Positions 1 to 7,754 of a stretch of DNA of 64,000 nucleotides are shown here, one piece after another. Under the pieces are notes generated by a model. The model did no database searches. It saw only the letters and a program-made list of their open reading frames with translations, and was not told the origin of the DNA. The stretch covers positions 116,787-180,786 of the forward strand of contig DASYBU010000024.1 in assembly GCA_036500605.1 (NCBI GenBank), read 5' to 3'. The position numbers were made by a program, and so were the translations under genes. Every line of letters begins with the position of its first letter. Position 1 is the stretch's first letter. The stretch comes from JAFALK01 sp036500605. Its GTDB lineage: Bacteria; Pseudomonadota; Gammaproteobacteria; Burkholderiales; Burkholderiaceae_C.

Positions 1-91
1 GGCCCGAAGCGGATGGCACTTGCCGCAACTCTTGGCGAGCCTTGGGATCAGCCATCAGTTGCTTTGCCAGTTCGCTTTTCAGTGCTTTCAT
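1..91 (-). CDS. Partial small hypothetical protein (N-terminus only)
   Basis: The first 30 codons of a minus-strand gene run off the left edge of the window. The start is supported by a GGAG ribosome binding site 8-9 bases upstream of the ATG at 89-91. The visible residues begin MKALKSELAKQLMADPKAR and look like a short charged helix. No domain can be assigned from this stub. It lies downstream of the ycgR-type gene on the same strand and could be its operon partner, but the function is unknown. Confidence 0.55.
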   Translation of the reverse strand, partial: MKALKSELAKQLMADPKARQELRQVPSASG

Positions 92-165
92 AGGCGAAAT
101 CTCCTGCCTCAAGTTTAGCAGTTGCCGAGCCACGCTGCACTGTTCAGCGCGTGCCGAGGCGAGCT

Positions 166-918
166 TCAGGCCTTGCGCATCAACCGATCCAGCTTCTGCG
201 TCTGGTCGATGAAGACCTGCAGCGCCCGCTCGCCTTCGCGGTCGAGCTGGGTGAAGGCGCAGCCGAGCTGCGTGCCCAGGGCCGGGTCGCTGCCGTGCAC
301 GTTCTGCAGGCGCATGCGCGCCTTGAAGTGGGTGTAGCGATCAAGCTCAACCTGGACGGCGAAGGTCTCGCCGATCGCCCAGCCGGGTTCGTTCGGAGGC
401 ATCAGCAGCGCAAAGCCGCCCATGCTGACGTCGAGGATGCGCAGCTTGACCGTGGCGCCGCCGTCCATGGGCGTCAGATCGACCTGCGGCGCGTTCGAGT
501 GCGGCTTGACCCGGAAAGCCTTGCGCCGCTGGAAGCGGTAGACCAGTGCCGGGATGGCGCTGACCAGCATCATGTCGCGGCCACGGCCCGTGGCGTTCGG
601 CTTGGCCAGCTCGAACTGCACGCGGATGTGGTTGATGTAGGCCTCGCAGGTGACCTCGGGCCCGAGGGCGCCTTCAGGAATGCCGCCGACCGGCAGCTCC
701 ATGCTCAGATTGCCAGCGGCGAGGTCGAGTGCACACAGGCGCGTGACCAGCGGCGAGTCGAGCTCGGAGCGCAGCGTGAAGAGCGTCTGCGTCTCGAGAA
801 GCTCGCGCAGGATCGCCGCGATCTCGACGCTGGAGGCGACACGGAACTCGCCGAGATCCAGGTCGGCGTCCAGCGGTGCGGGTTGGGTCAGCGCGGGGTT
901 CGGCGTGTCGGGGCTCAC
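166..918 (-). CDS. ycgR: YcgR-type flagellar brake protein (YcgR N-terminal domain plus PilZ)
   Basis: This 250-residue cytoplasmic protein has the YcgR two-domain plan. Residues about 20-120 form the YcgR-like beta-barrel, and about 128-245 form a PilZ domain. Both c-di-GMP binding motifs of PilZ are visible: RRKAFR at residues 131-136 and DVSMGG at 163-168. The family binds c-di-GMP and then acts on the flagellar motor/switch to slow rotation. The gene follows fliT on the same strand, so co-expression with late flagellar genes is likely. The many GGDEF/EAL genes at 36-47 kb are obvious candidates for setting its ligand level. Assignment is firm; the motor partner is inferred from the family. 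Confidence 0.9.
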   Translation of the reverse strand: MSPDTPNPALTQPAPLDADLDLGEFRVASSVEIAAILRELLETQTLFTLRSELDSPLVTRLCALDLAAGNLSMELPVGGIPEGALGPEVTCEAYINHIRVQFELAKPNATGRGRDMMLVSAIPALVYRFQRRKAFRVKPHSNAPQVDLTPMDGGATVKLRILDVSMGGFALLMPPNEPGWAIGETFAVQVELDRYTHFKARMRLQNVHGSDPALGTQLGCAFTQLDREGERALQVFIDQTQKLDRLMRKA

Positions 919-973
919 TGGGCTCTTCGCAGGCTCTTGTTGATGCCTACGATCCTAAGGCCAAGTCAAGCGT

Positions 974-1321
974 TCAGTGCACGGCCTTGCTCTTGCCAGT
1001 GAGCACTTTGTCCAGATCTTCGAGCCAGGGTTCGGCCAGATGTCGGATTTCGGCGTCGTTGATGAGGATGCGCTGCATGATGCGCGTCTTCAGCTGGGTC
1101 TCGGCGGGCGCCAGCTGATCCTGGGAAGCAGCCTGCTTGAGCTGCGAGATCAGCAGCACGCAAGCGCCTTCGAGCTTGACGACCTCGTCCCAGTTGCCCG
1201 ACCGGGCGGCAGAGAGCATGTCGGCGCTGGCCTGCTCGATGGCTTCGTAATAGCTCAGGAGATGGGAGTTCATCGGGAAGTCTGCCGTTGACGGGTCGCG
1301 GGAGGAATTGAACCGGGTCAT
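974..1321 (-). CDS. fliT: FliT-like flagellar export chaperone
   Basis: The product is a small, mostly helical protein of 115 residues (99 if the internal Met at residue 17, base 1273, is the start). FliT proteins are cytoplasmic chaperones of the filament cap FliD and, in enterics, also bind FlhDC. Identification rests on size, helical composition (SYYEAIEQASADMLSAARSG region) and position directly behind fliS and fliD, the conserved fliD-fliS-fliT order. It starts only 18 bases after the fliS stop. Neither candidate start has a strong ribosome binding site, so the N-terminus is uncertain. Confidence 0.75.
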   Translation of the reverse strand: MTRFNSSRDPSTADFPMNSHLLSYYEAIEQASADMLSAARSGNWDEVVKLEGACVLLISQLKQAASQDQLAPAETQLKTRIMQRILINDAEIRHLAEPWLEDLDKVLTGKSKAVH

Positions 1322-1339
1322 GATGTCTTCAACTTGGTT

Positions 1340-1768
1340 TCAGGCAGCCGTGGGCTGGTTCTGGCGCTCGCCGATGGCAAGCCAGGCGTCGCGCACCGGG
1401 GCCAGCACGCGCTGGCATTCCTCGATGGCGCCGATGTCACTGTGCAGATTGGCGTAGGTCAGGCGCAGGCACATCCAGGAGTACAGGTCGCGCAGGTCCC
1501 GGGCCAGTTGGCCGGCTTCCAGGTCCAGCGCCGCCTTGAGACCTTCGTCGAGGATGCGCACCGCGCGGCTCAGCGAACGGGCCTTGGTGGCGACGTCCTT
1601 GGTCTGGATGGCGCCGCGGGCCTGGTTCATGGCGTTGAACACGCCCTCGAACAGCAGCTCGACAAGCCGATGCGGGCTGGCGGTGGAGACATCGGTTTCG
1701 ACGCCGACTCGGGTGTACAAGCTTGCAACCGAACCGCGCGAACCGAAGGGAGAGGAGTTGCCGTACAT
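1340..1768 (-). CDS. fliS: Flagellar export chaperone FliS
   Basis: FliS is the cytoplasmic chaperone that binds the disordered C-terminal helices of flagellin, prevents early polymerisation and escorts it to the export gate. The 142-residue product has the family's N-terminal region (Y-x-R-V-x-V-E-T-x-V-x-T-A-S-P-H-R-L-V-x-L-L-x-E-G) and helical bundle, slightly longer than the usual 125-140. It sits between fliD and fliT. A good sigma-28 promoter lies in the fliD-fliS gap at 1803-1829, so it can be expressed independently of fliD. Confidence 0.93.
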   Translation of the reverse strand: MYGNSSPFGSRGSVASLYTRVGVETDVSTASPHRLVELLFEGVFNAMNQARGAIQTKDVATKARSLSRAVRILDEGLKAALDLEAGQLARDLRDLYSWMCLRLTYANLHSDIGAIEECQRVLAPVRDAWLAIGERQNQPTAA

Positions 1769-1802
1769 GGGGGTATTGCTTTCCGAATGCTTGTTAAGTT
1801 TG

Positions 1803-1829
1803 TTTTCGGCGCTCTGCGCCCAAACTTGA
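1803..1829 (-). promoter_or_regulatory. Sigma-28 (FliA) promoter of fliS-fliT
   Basis: On the minus strand the sequence reads TCAAGTTT, 11 bases, GCCGAAAA. It matches the FliA consensus (TAAAGTTT-N11-GCCGATAA) at all but one -35 position and two -10 positions. It lies 35-60 bases upstream of the fliS start codon. Confidence 0.7.
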
Positions 1830-1918
1830 AGGCAAGTTACTTCTGGAAAGCGGCCCCAAATGACGACGACGGCGGCCCCGTCAAGGGCACGCCGTCGCGT
1901 GGTGGGTCAGGGCTCGGC

Positions 1919-3388
1919 TCAGTTGCCGCTGGCGGCGTTCGCGTTCAGGATGGTCATCTGCTGGTTCACGTAGCTGGCCATGCTGTTGAGCGAAGCCATT
2001 TGCGTGTCCAGCGCGTTGTAGCGGTCGCGCAGGCGCGAGGAGAACAGGTCCAGGTGAGCCTGCAGGTCGGTGGCCCGGTCGTTGTTCTGGCTGATGCGCG
2101 TGTTCAGGCCCGAAGTGCCCGTGGCGATCTGTCCGTCGAAACTCAAGGCGCCGTTGGCAAAGGTCAGCAGTTGCTGTGCGATGCCGGAGTTGCTGGCCGT
2201 GGTCTTGTCCACGCCCATGAAGAAGCTCTTGAGATCGGTCGTGTTGGCCAGCGAGGCGCTGAGCTTGGCGTCGTCGACCTTCAGCGTGCCGTCCTTCTGG
2301 GGATCGAGGCCGATGTCGGCCAGGCGGCTGAAGGCGCCGCCCAGATTGGTGGTGCCGCCGGCGAGGCTGCGCATCATGTACTGGATGCCGGTCACGATGC
2401 TGTCGCCTTGCAGCGGGCCGGCGTTGCCGGCGCTCTTGCCGTCGCTGTTCGGGACGTATTTCAGATCGGTCGCAAAGAGCGAGGCCATCGCGTTGTAGGC
2501 GGAGACGAAGCCGGTGATGGCGGTCTTGATCGAGGCGGCGTTCTGCGACACGCTCAGCGTCACGGCGGTCGTGGGCTTGTTGAGCGTGATGGTCAGGCCG
2601 TCAACCACGGTGCTGAGCGTGTTGCTCTCGGATTCGATGTCCAGCCCGTTGACGATGGCCTTGGCATTGCCCGCAGCCTGCTTGAGCGAACTGGTGTTGA
2701 CGCCGTTGCTGGGGTCGTAGGCGAGGGCGGAGAGACCATTGGCATCGGTGCCGTTGCCGTCGTTGTCGCTGGCCGTGACCTGGAAGCCAGCGGACTGGCC
2801 GGTGGCGGTGGAGCGCATCGTCAGGCGCGAGCCGTTGCTGTCGGTGACGATGCTGGCGGTCACGCCTGCACCGGCTGCATTGATCTGATCGCGGATATTG
2901 GTCAGCGAGTTGTTGCCGGCGGCGATGTTGATGGTCACCGCAGCAGCGCTGCCCGCCGTGAAGCTGCTGTTGTCCGCGCTCCACTGGCCGAGCTGGATGG
3001 TCAGCGAGCCTGTGCCCACCGCGGCCGAGGCATCGGCAACGGCCGGGCTGGCGATGGTTTGCGAGGTCGCCAACTGCGAGACCGAAATCGTCGTGTTGCC
3101 GGCCGAGGCGCCGTCGCCCGCTGCAACCGCCACGGCGGTGGCGTCGCTGGAACTGGCGGAGGTTGCGCCCCAGGTGCTGGGATTGGTCAGCCCCTGCAAG
3201 GCGGTTTGCAGGGCAGACATGGTGCTCTGGATCTGACCATAGGCCGAGACCTTGGTCTGCAAGGTCTGGGTTTGGGTGTTCAGCAGCGTCAGCGGCTGGC
3301 TCTCGGCAGCCACCTGCTTGCTGAGCAGGGACTCCAGATCCAGGCCGTTGGTGCCGATACCTAGCGAGGTGATGCTTCCAGATGCCAT
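1919..3388 (-). CDS. fliD: Flagellar filament cap protein FliD (HAP2)
   Basis: FliD forms the cap at the filament tip that folds and inserts exported flagellin. The 489-residue protein has the FliD N-terminal segment (SITSLGIGTNGLDLESLLSK) and a C-terminal coiled-coil region rich in Asn/Gln (residues about 430-489). The middle is a low-complexity Ala/Thr/Ser-rich surface domain. Length is normal for the family. A GGAG-type site precedes the ATG. A sigma-28 promoter for it (3454-3480) overlaps the terminator of the upstream flagellin gene. Confidence 0.95.
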   Translation of the reverse strand: MASGSITSLGIGTNGLDLESLLSKQVAAESQPLTLLNTQTQTLQTKVSAYGQIQSTMSALQTALQGLTNPSTWGATSASSSDATAVAVAAGDGASAGNTTISVSQLATSQTIASPAVADASAAVGTGSLTIQLGQWSADNSSFTAGSAAAVTINIAAGNNSLTNIRDQINAAGAGVTASIVTDSNGSRLTMRSTATGQSAGFQVTASDNDGNGTDANGLSALAYDPSNGVNTSSLKQAAGNAKAIVNGLDIESESNTLSTVVDGLTITLNKPTTAVTLSVSQNAASIKTAITGFVSAYNAMASLFATDLKYVPNSDGKSAGNAGPLQGDSIVTGIQYMMRSLAGGTTNLGGAFSRLADIGLDPQKDGTLKVDDAKLSASLANTTDLKSFFMGVDKTTASNSGIAQQLLTFANGALSFDGQIATGTSGLNTRISQNNDRATDLQAHLDLFSSRLRDRYNALDTQMASLNSMASYVNQQMTILNANAASGN

Positions 3389-3427
3389 GTGGGACTCCGT
3401 ACAGCGAGGATGTTAGCGACTGCCAAG

Positions 3428-3462
3428 AAAAAAAGACCGATATTGCCTAGGCTATATCGGTC
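3428..3462 (-). terminator. Rho-independent terminator of fliC1
   Basis: On the minus strand, a 9-bp stem (GACCGATAT / ATATCGGTC, bases 3435-3462) is followed by seven T residues (3428-3434). It lies 47 bases after the fliC1 stop, a canonical intrinsic terminator. Confidence 0.85.
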
Positions 3463-3480
3463 ACTCGGGGAAGAACTTGA
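3454..3480 (-). promoter_or_regulatory. Sigma-28 promoter of fliD, overlapping the fliC1 terminator
   Basis: The minus strand reads TCAAGTTC, 11 bases, ACCGATAT. The -10 element is the left arm of the fliC1 terminator hairpin, so the same bases work as promoter in DNA and stem in RNA. It lies 66-92 bases upstream of the fliD start. Confidence 0.65.
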
Positions 3481-3508
3481 GGGGCAATACCCCTGAGGCC
3501 TGCGAGGC

Positions 3509-4375
3509 TTAACCCTTCAGCAAGGTCAGCACCTGCTGCGGCATGGTGTTCGCCTGGGCGACCATGGCCGTGCCGGCCTGCTGCAGGATCTGGGCGCGCG
3601 ACAGGGCGGCGGTTTCTGCGGCGAAGTCGGCGTCCATGATGCGGCTGCGCGCGGCACTTTGATTTTCAACCGCCACTTGCAGGTCGGAAATCACGGCATC
3701 GAAGCGGTTTTGCGAGGCGCCGAGCGTGGCGCGCTGCGTGTTGACCGTGTTGATGGCGGCGTCGATGTTGCCGATCACCGTGGCGATCGTGTCGGGCGTC
3801 GAGGTGCGGTCGATCACGGAGCGGCCGGAGCCGGTGTTGTCTGTGCCGGCCACCGTCGTGATCGTCGTGTCTTGCGTCAGATCGTTCGTCGTGATGTCGA
3901 TCGAGTCGTTGCTGGTGGTGTTCGGGCCGATCTGGAAGGTCTGCGTGCCGGACGAATCCGCCAGGATGGCCTTGCCGTTGAAGGTCGTGCCACCCAGCAC
4001 GCGCTGGATTTCCTTCGCCAGTTCGCCGAACTCCTTGTCCAGCGAATCCTTGTCATCGTCGGAGTTGGTGGCGTTCCGGGCCTGGACGGCCAGTTCGCGC
4101 ATCCGCTGCATCGACTCGGTCAGCTGCGAGAGCGCGCCGTCCGCCGTCTGCGCCAGCGAGATGCCGTCGTTCGCGTTGCGGATGGCCACGTTCATGCCCC
4201 GAACCTGGGTTTCCATGCGGGCTGCGATGGCCAGGCCGGCGGCGTCATCCTTGGAGGAATTCACCCGGAGGCCGGACGACAAGCGCTGCATCGCGGTCGC
4301 CAGCGAATTCTGGGACATGTCCAGATTTCGCTGCGCGTTCATCGAGATGATGTTTGTATTGATGGTCTGGGGCAT
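3509..4375 (-). CDS. fliC: Flagellin 1
   Basis: The 288-residue flagellin has conserved D0/D1 ends (INTNIISMNAQRNLDMSQNS at the N-terminus, a C-terminal region ending QVLTLLKG) and a very short central region, so it lacks the large D2/D3 surface domains. Three similar copies lie in tandem; this one is distal to the other two and differs from them in the centre and in its start (MPQTINTN). It has an AGGAG-type ribosome binding site and its own terminator. I could not find a clear sigma-28 promoter in its 260-base upstream gap, unlike copies 2 and 3. Confidence 0.96.
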   Translation of the reverse strand: MPQTINTNIISMNAQRNLDMSQNSLATAMQRLSSGLRVNSSKDDAAGLAIAARMETQVRGMNVAIRNANDGISLAQTADGALSQLTESMQRMRELAVQARNATNSDDDKDSLDKEFGELAKEIQRVLGGTTFNGKAILADSSGTQTFQIGPNTTSNDSIDITTNDLTQDTTITTVAGTDNTGSGRSVIDRTSTPDTIATVIGNIDAAINTVNTQRATLGASQNRFDAVISDLQVAVENQSAARSRIMDADFAAETAALSRAQILQQAGTAMVAQANTMPQQVLTLLKG

Positions 4376-4556
4376 TTCAGCACTCCTGCTTGATCCGGTT
4401 CCCTGGGCCCGGTCGGCGGTCCCTTGGCGTCACCGTGACGCTTTTGGGGGCCGAGGGCCGGACATCGAACCTTGTAAAGAACACACGGCCCGATGGATCA
4501 AATTCTGCGAGTGCCGACGTTTTTCAAAGCCCCGATAAAGGCCGGAAACCACGTCT

Positions 4557-4600
4557 AAAAAAGAACCCGGGCCTGGCTGCGATCAGCCGGGCCCGGGTTC
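4557..4600 (-). terminator. Rho-independent terminator of fliC2
   Basis: A long GC-rich hairpin (arms GAACCCGGGCC.. and ..GGCCCGGGTTC, bases 4563-4600) is followed on the minus strand by six T residues (4557-4562). It lies 40 bases after the fliC2 stop and insulates fliC1 from fliC2 transcription. Confidence 0.88.
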
Positions 4601-4639
4601 GGGGTGGGGTGTCTGGGGGAGTTCTGGCGGGGTGCTAAC

Positions 4640-5506
4640 TCAATGGCCCAGCAGCGTCAGGACCTGCTGCGGCGACTGGTTGGCCTGAGCGATCATCGCC
4701 GTGCCGGCCTGCTGCAGGATCTGGGCGCGCGACAGGTTGGCGGTTTCCGCGGCGAAGTCGGCATCGGTGATCCGGCTCTTGGCGGCGCTCTGGTTTTCTA
4801 CCGAGACCTGCAGGTTGTTGACCACCGCGTCAAAGCGGTTCTGCGCCGCACCCATCACGCTGCGCTGCGAGTTGATGGTGTTGATCGCGGTGTCGATGTT
4901 GTTGATCACCGAGGCGATGGAGTCGGGCGTGGCGCTGTTGTCGATCACCGAGCGGCCGGTGCCCGCGTTGTCGGAGCCCGTAACGGCGGTGATCGAGCCG
5001 TCCGTGGTCATGTTGGTGGTGGTGACGTCGATCGAGTCGTTCGTCGTTGTGTTGGCGCCGACCTGGAAGGTCTGGGTGCCTGAGTCGTCACCGAGGATCA
5101 GCTTGCCGTTGAAGGTCGTGCCGCCCAGCACGCGCTGGCTTTCCTTGGCCAGCTCGCCGAATTCCTGGTCGAGCGAGTCGCGGTCGGCGCTGGTGTTGGT
5201 GGCGTTGCGGGCCTGGACGGCCAGTTCACGCATGCGCTGGAAGTTGTCCGTCACCTGGCCGAGTGCGCCGTCGGCGGTCTGCGCCAGCGAGATGCCGTCA
5301 TTGGCATTGCGGATGGCGACGTTCATGCCACGCACTTGCGCTTCCATGCGGGAGGCGATGGCCAGGCCGGCGGCGTCGTCCTTGGCGGAATTGACGCGCA
5401 AGCCCGAAGACAGGCGCTGCATGGCTTGCGCCAGCTGGCTTTGCGTGGTGGAGGTGTTCCGCTGCGCATTCAGCGACAGCAGGTTGGTATTGATAATGGC
5501 GGGCAT
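4640..5506 (-). CDS. fliC: Flagellin 2
   Basis: This is the second tandem flagellin, 288 residues, with the same short D0/D1-only architecture. It begins MPAIINTNLLSLNAQRNTS and ends QQVLTLLGH. The coiled segments around the export and polymerisation regions are nearly identical to the other copies (SGLRVNSAKDDAAGLAIASR). It has its own sigma-28 promoter about 100 bases upstream and its own terminator, so it is a monocistronic class III gene. Whether the three flagellins build one mixed filament or are used at different times cannot be told from sequence. Confidence 0.96.
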   Translation of the reverse strand: MPAIINTNLLSLNAQRNTSTTQSQLAQAMQRLSSGLRVNSAKDDAAGLAIASRMEAQVRGMNVAIRNANDGISLAQTADGALGQVTDNFQRMRELAVQARNATNTSADRDSLDQEFGELAKESQRVLGGTTFNGKLILGDDSGTQTFQVGANTTTNDSIDVTTTNMTTDGSITAVTGSDNAGTGRSVIDNSATPDSIASVINNIDTAINTINSQRSVMGAAQNRFDAVVNNLQVSVENQSAAKSRITDADFAAETANLSRAQILQQAGTAMIAQANQSPQQVLTLLGH

Positions 5507-5603
5507 TGGTCAGTCCTTTCGATCACGAGACCCGGGAACAAGCTGTCCCCGGTTGCCCAGGGGGCACGTGTACCGGTTGATATTCCCGGACCCGTTGAAC
5601 CCG

Positions 5604-5632
5604 TTATCGTCGTGTGGTCGAACTGACTTGAG
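5604..5632 (-). promoter_or_regulatory. Sigma-28 promoter of fliC2
   Basis: The minus strand reads TCAAGTCA, 12 bases, GACGATAA, close to the FliA consensus and matching the layout seen before fliC3. It lies about 98 bases upstream of the start codon. Confidence 0.65.
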
Positions 5633-5703
5633 TGCTTTTTGCCAGCGCCTGCATCCGCGAAGCGCGGAACTGATGCCTTTTTAGCCCCCATTTTTCTTTT
5701 TAA

Positions 5704-5732
5704 AACCACCCGCCGCAGGGCGACGGGTGGTT
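5704..5732 (-). terminator. Probable terminator of fliC3
   Basis: The hairpin has complementary arms AACCACCCG and CGGGTGGTT and is followed on the minus strand by a short TT-AAAAAG tract. A second 8-bp hairpin (GGACCAGC / GCTGGTCC, 5816-5837) lies immediately after the fliC3 stop without a T tract. The pair probably ends fliC3 transcription, less cleanly than the other two flagellin terminators. Confidence 0.5.
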
Positions 5733-5841
5733 CCTCAAGAGATGGGTGCTGGTTTGTTTCCCCAACCCCGTCTTCAACTCGTCAAGGGATCAACTCGTGA
5801 CGGCGGGGCTGTTCAGGACCAGCGATGAGGCTGGTCCACCT

Positions 5842-6705
5842 TCATCGAAGAAGCGTCAGCACTTGCTGCGGCAACTGATTGGCTTGGGCAATCATTGCGG
5901 TGCCAGCTTGCTGAAGGATCTGGGCACGTGACAGGTTGGCGGTTTCCGAAGCGAAGTCGGCGTCCGTGATGCGGCTCTTGGCAGCACTTTGGTTCTCGAC
6001 CGAGGTTTGCAGGTTGTTCACCACGGCATCGAAACGGTTCTGGGCGGCACCCAGCACGCTGCGGTTCGAGTTGACGGTCGTCAGCGCGGTGTCGATGTTG
6101 TTGATCACCGTGGCGATCGTGTCCGGCGTGGCCGTGTTGTCGATCACCGAGCGGCCTGCGCCCGTGTTGTCGCTGCCGGCAACGGCGGTGATGGTGCCAT
6201 CGGCGGTCAGGTCGACCGTGGTGATGTCCACCGAGTCATTGCTCGTCGTGTTGGCGCCGATCTGGAACGTCTGCGTGCCGGCGTCGGTACCCAGAATGTT
6301 CTTGCCGTTGAAGGCGGTGCCACCCAGCACGCGCTGGATTTCCTGGGCCAGCTGGCCGAATTCCTGGTCGAGCGAGTCGCGGTCGGCGCTGGTGTTCGTG
6401 GCGTTACGGGCCTGGACAGCCAGTTCACGCATACGTTGCAGGTTGTCGGTCACGCCGGAGAGGGCGCCGTCAGCGGTCTGTGCCAGCGAGATGCCGTCAT
6501 TGGCATTGCGCTGAGCGACGTTCATGCCGCGGACCTGGGCTTCCATGCGCGAGGCAATGGCCAGACCGGCGGCGTCGTCCTTGGAGGAGTTGACGCGAAG
6601 ACCCGAAGACAGACGTTGCATGGCCATGGCCAATGCACTTTGCGACTTCGAGGTGTTGCGCTGCGCGTCCAGCGACAACAAGTTGGTATTGATGATTGCG
6701 GCCAT
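5842..6705 (-). CDS. fliC: Flagellin 3
   Basis: This is the first-transcribed of the three tandem flagellins, 287 residues. It starts MAAIINTNLLSLDAQRNTSK and ends QQVLTLLR. The D0/D1 regions are close to those of copies 1 and 2; the middle carries DGTITAVAGSDNTGAGRS-type residues that are also shared. An AAGGAA site precedes the ATG. It has a roughly 185-base leader and a sigma-28 promoter at 6891-6919. FliS (1340-1768) would be its chaperone. Confidence 0.96.
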   Translation of the reverse strand: MAAIINTNLLSLDAQRNTSKSQSALAMAMQRLSSGLRVNSSKDDAAGLAIASRMEAQVRGMNVAQRNANDGISLAQTADGALSGVTDNLQRMRELAVQARNATNTSADRDSLDQEFGQLAQEIQRVLGGTAFNGKNILGTDAGTQTFQIGANTTSNDSVDITTVDLTADGTITAVAGSDNTGAGRSVIDNTATPDTIATVINNIDTALTTVNSNRSVLGAAQNRFDAVVNNLQTSVENQSAAKSRITDADFASETANLSRAQILQQAGTAMIAQANQLPQQVLTLLR

Positions 6706-6890
6706 GATGCGCTTCCTTTACAGATGAATAGATTCCCGGCTTTCGTCGGCTCTCGTGTCCAGCACCCCATAGGAGGCACCTTCCACGTCCGACGTCAGAC
6801 AGCCCAGCAATCCCGCGCCCCTCTAGGGGTAATTCGCAGAGTCGCAGCCTTCCGACCGGACCACGCGTCCGTTTAGACCCGTTGGAATGG

Positions 6891-6919
6891 CTATCGGACA
6901 AACCCCGCCGGAACTTGAG
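6891..6919 (-). promoter_or_regulatory. Sigma-28 promoter of fliC3
   Basis: The minus strand reads CTCAAGTTC, then 12 bases, then TCCGATAG. It has the same TCAAGT -35 form as the fliS, fliD and motA promoters of this window. Confidence 0.65.
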
Positions 6920-7203
6920 CGTTGTTTGTCAATAGCCCCCATCTCGGGAAAAGAGGCGGAACTACTTGGCATTTCATCGGATCGATCTGTACAGCAATCG
7001 CGGGCTGATGGCCAAGGCGGTCTTGGGCGGATGTGGGCGGTGTCTTTTCGGGTGGAATCGATCTTTCTCTATTCAGTAGGAAGCGGCGCTTACAGATAAG
7101 CAGAAGCCGCCCTAGTGATTTCGACCGCGGGGAGGTACAGAGTCCTCGGAGAAGAGGGGACAAGAGTCGGCTTATTCGGTGAATCAAGACACGTTCCGAG
7201 CCC

Positions 7204-7230
7204 TAAAGTTTTGTTGATGGCGGCCGATTC
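7204..7230 (+). promoter_or_regulatory. Sigma-28 promoter of the TPR-like gene
   Basis: The sequence TAAAGTTT, 11 bases, GCCGATTC matches the enteric FliA consensus at all eight -35 positions and six of eight -10 positions. It is the strongest sigma-28 match in the window and lies 25-50 bases before the gene start. Confidence 0.8.
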
Positions 7231-7254
7231 CTGCCGCACTCCAAGGAGATGCAC

Positions 7255-7737
7255 ATGTTGCAGACAAAGACCGCCGCAACCATGCTCAACGGCGCACACG
7301 CAATCGCCGAAGAGATCCGGCGCACCGAAGGCCCGTCCTACGAAGCACTGCTCTTGCTGGCCAAGGCCCGCAACGATGCGTACGCGGAAGCCGCTCGCGG
7401 CGAGGTGGGCCGCGGCCTGTCCCTGCTGAACGACGCGCTGATGCAAGTGCCGAGCAGCCACGATCTGCTGAGCGACATGGCAGCCCTGCTGCTGGCCGCC
7501 GGTGAACACCAGCACGCCACGATCTACGCATCGCGCGCGCTGTCGATCACGCCAACCCACGGCCCGAGCCTGTACACGCTGGCCTTCGCACTGATCGGCC
7601 AGGGCTACAACGCCCGTGCCGTCCAGGCGCTGAAGGAACTGGCTGCTACCGGCCCGGCGCGCGACAGCCTGTTGGCTGAGGCGCCTGACCTGGCGCCGCT
7701 GGTCGAACTGGAACTCGAGCGCCTGCAGGGCCTGTAA
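7255..7737 (+). CDS. TPR-like helical protein of the sigma-28 regulon
   Basis: The 160-residue protein is all-helical with TPR-like repeats (for example ASRALSITPTHGPSLYTLAF, residues about 95-115). There is no signal peptide or membrane segment. The start at 7255 is chosen because AAGGAG sits 6 bases upstream; an in-frame ATG at 7249 is too close to it. A near-perfect FliA promoter directly upstream places it among late flagellar genes, and a glycosyltransferase follows 17 bases later. A role in flagellin handling or glycosylation is an inference; no named family was recognised. Confidence 0.75.
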   Translation: MLQTKTAATMLNGAHAIAEEIRRTEGPSYEALLLLAKARNDAYAEAARGEVGRGLSLLNDALMQVPSSHDLLSDMAALLLAAGEHQHATIYASRALSITPTHGPSLYTLAFALIGQGYNARAVQALKELAATGPARDSLLAEAPDLAPLVELELERLQGL

Positions 7738-7754
7738 GCCTGTATTGTTGGCGG

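Larger units (their letters stand above)
6706..7254. other. Divergent regulatory gap between fliC3 and the TPR-like gene
   Basis: This 549-base stretch shows no credible gene. It holds the fliC3 leader, the fliC3 sigma-28 promoter (6891-6919, minus) and the sigma-28 promoter of the plus-strand TPR-like gene (7204-7230). The roughly 280 bases between the two promoters have lower GC than the surroundings and no recognisable element. Confidence 0.6.

Noticed and set aside
1334..3364. 676-codon plus-strand frame opposite fliS and fliD
   Set aside because: It is a shadow of high-GC coding on the other strand, with no domain and no ribosome binding site; fliD and fliS are unmistakable.
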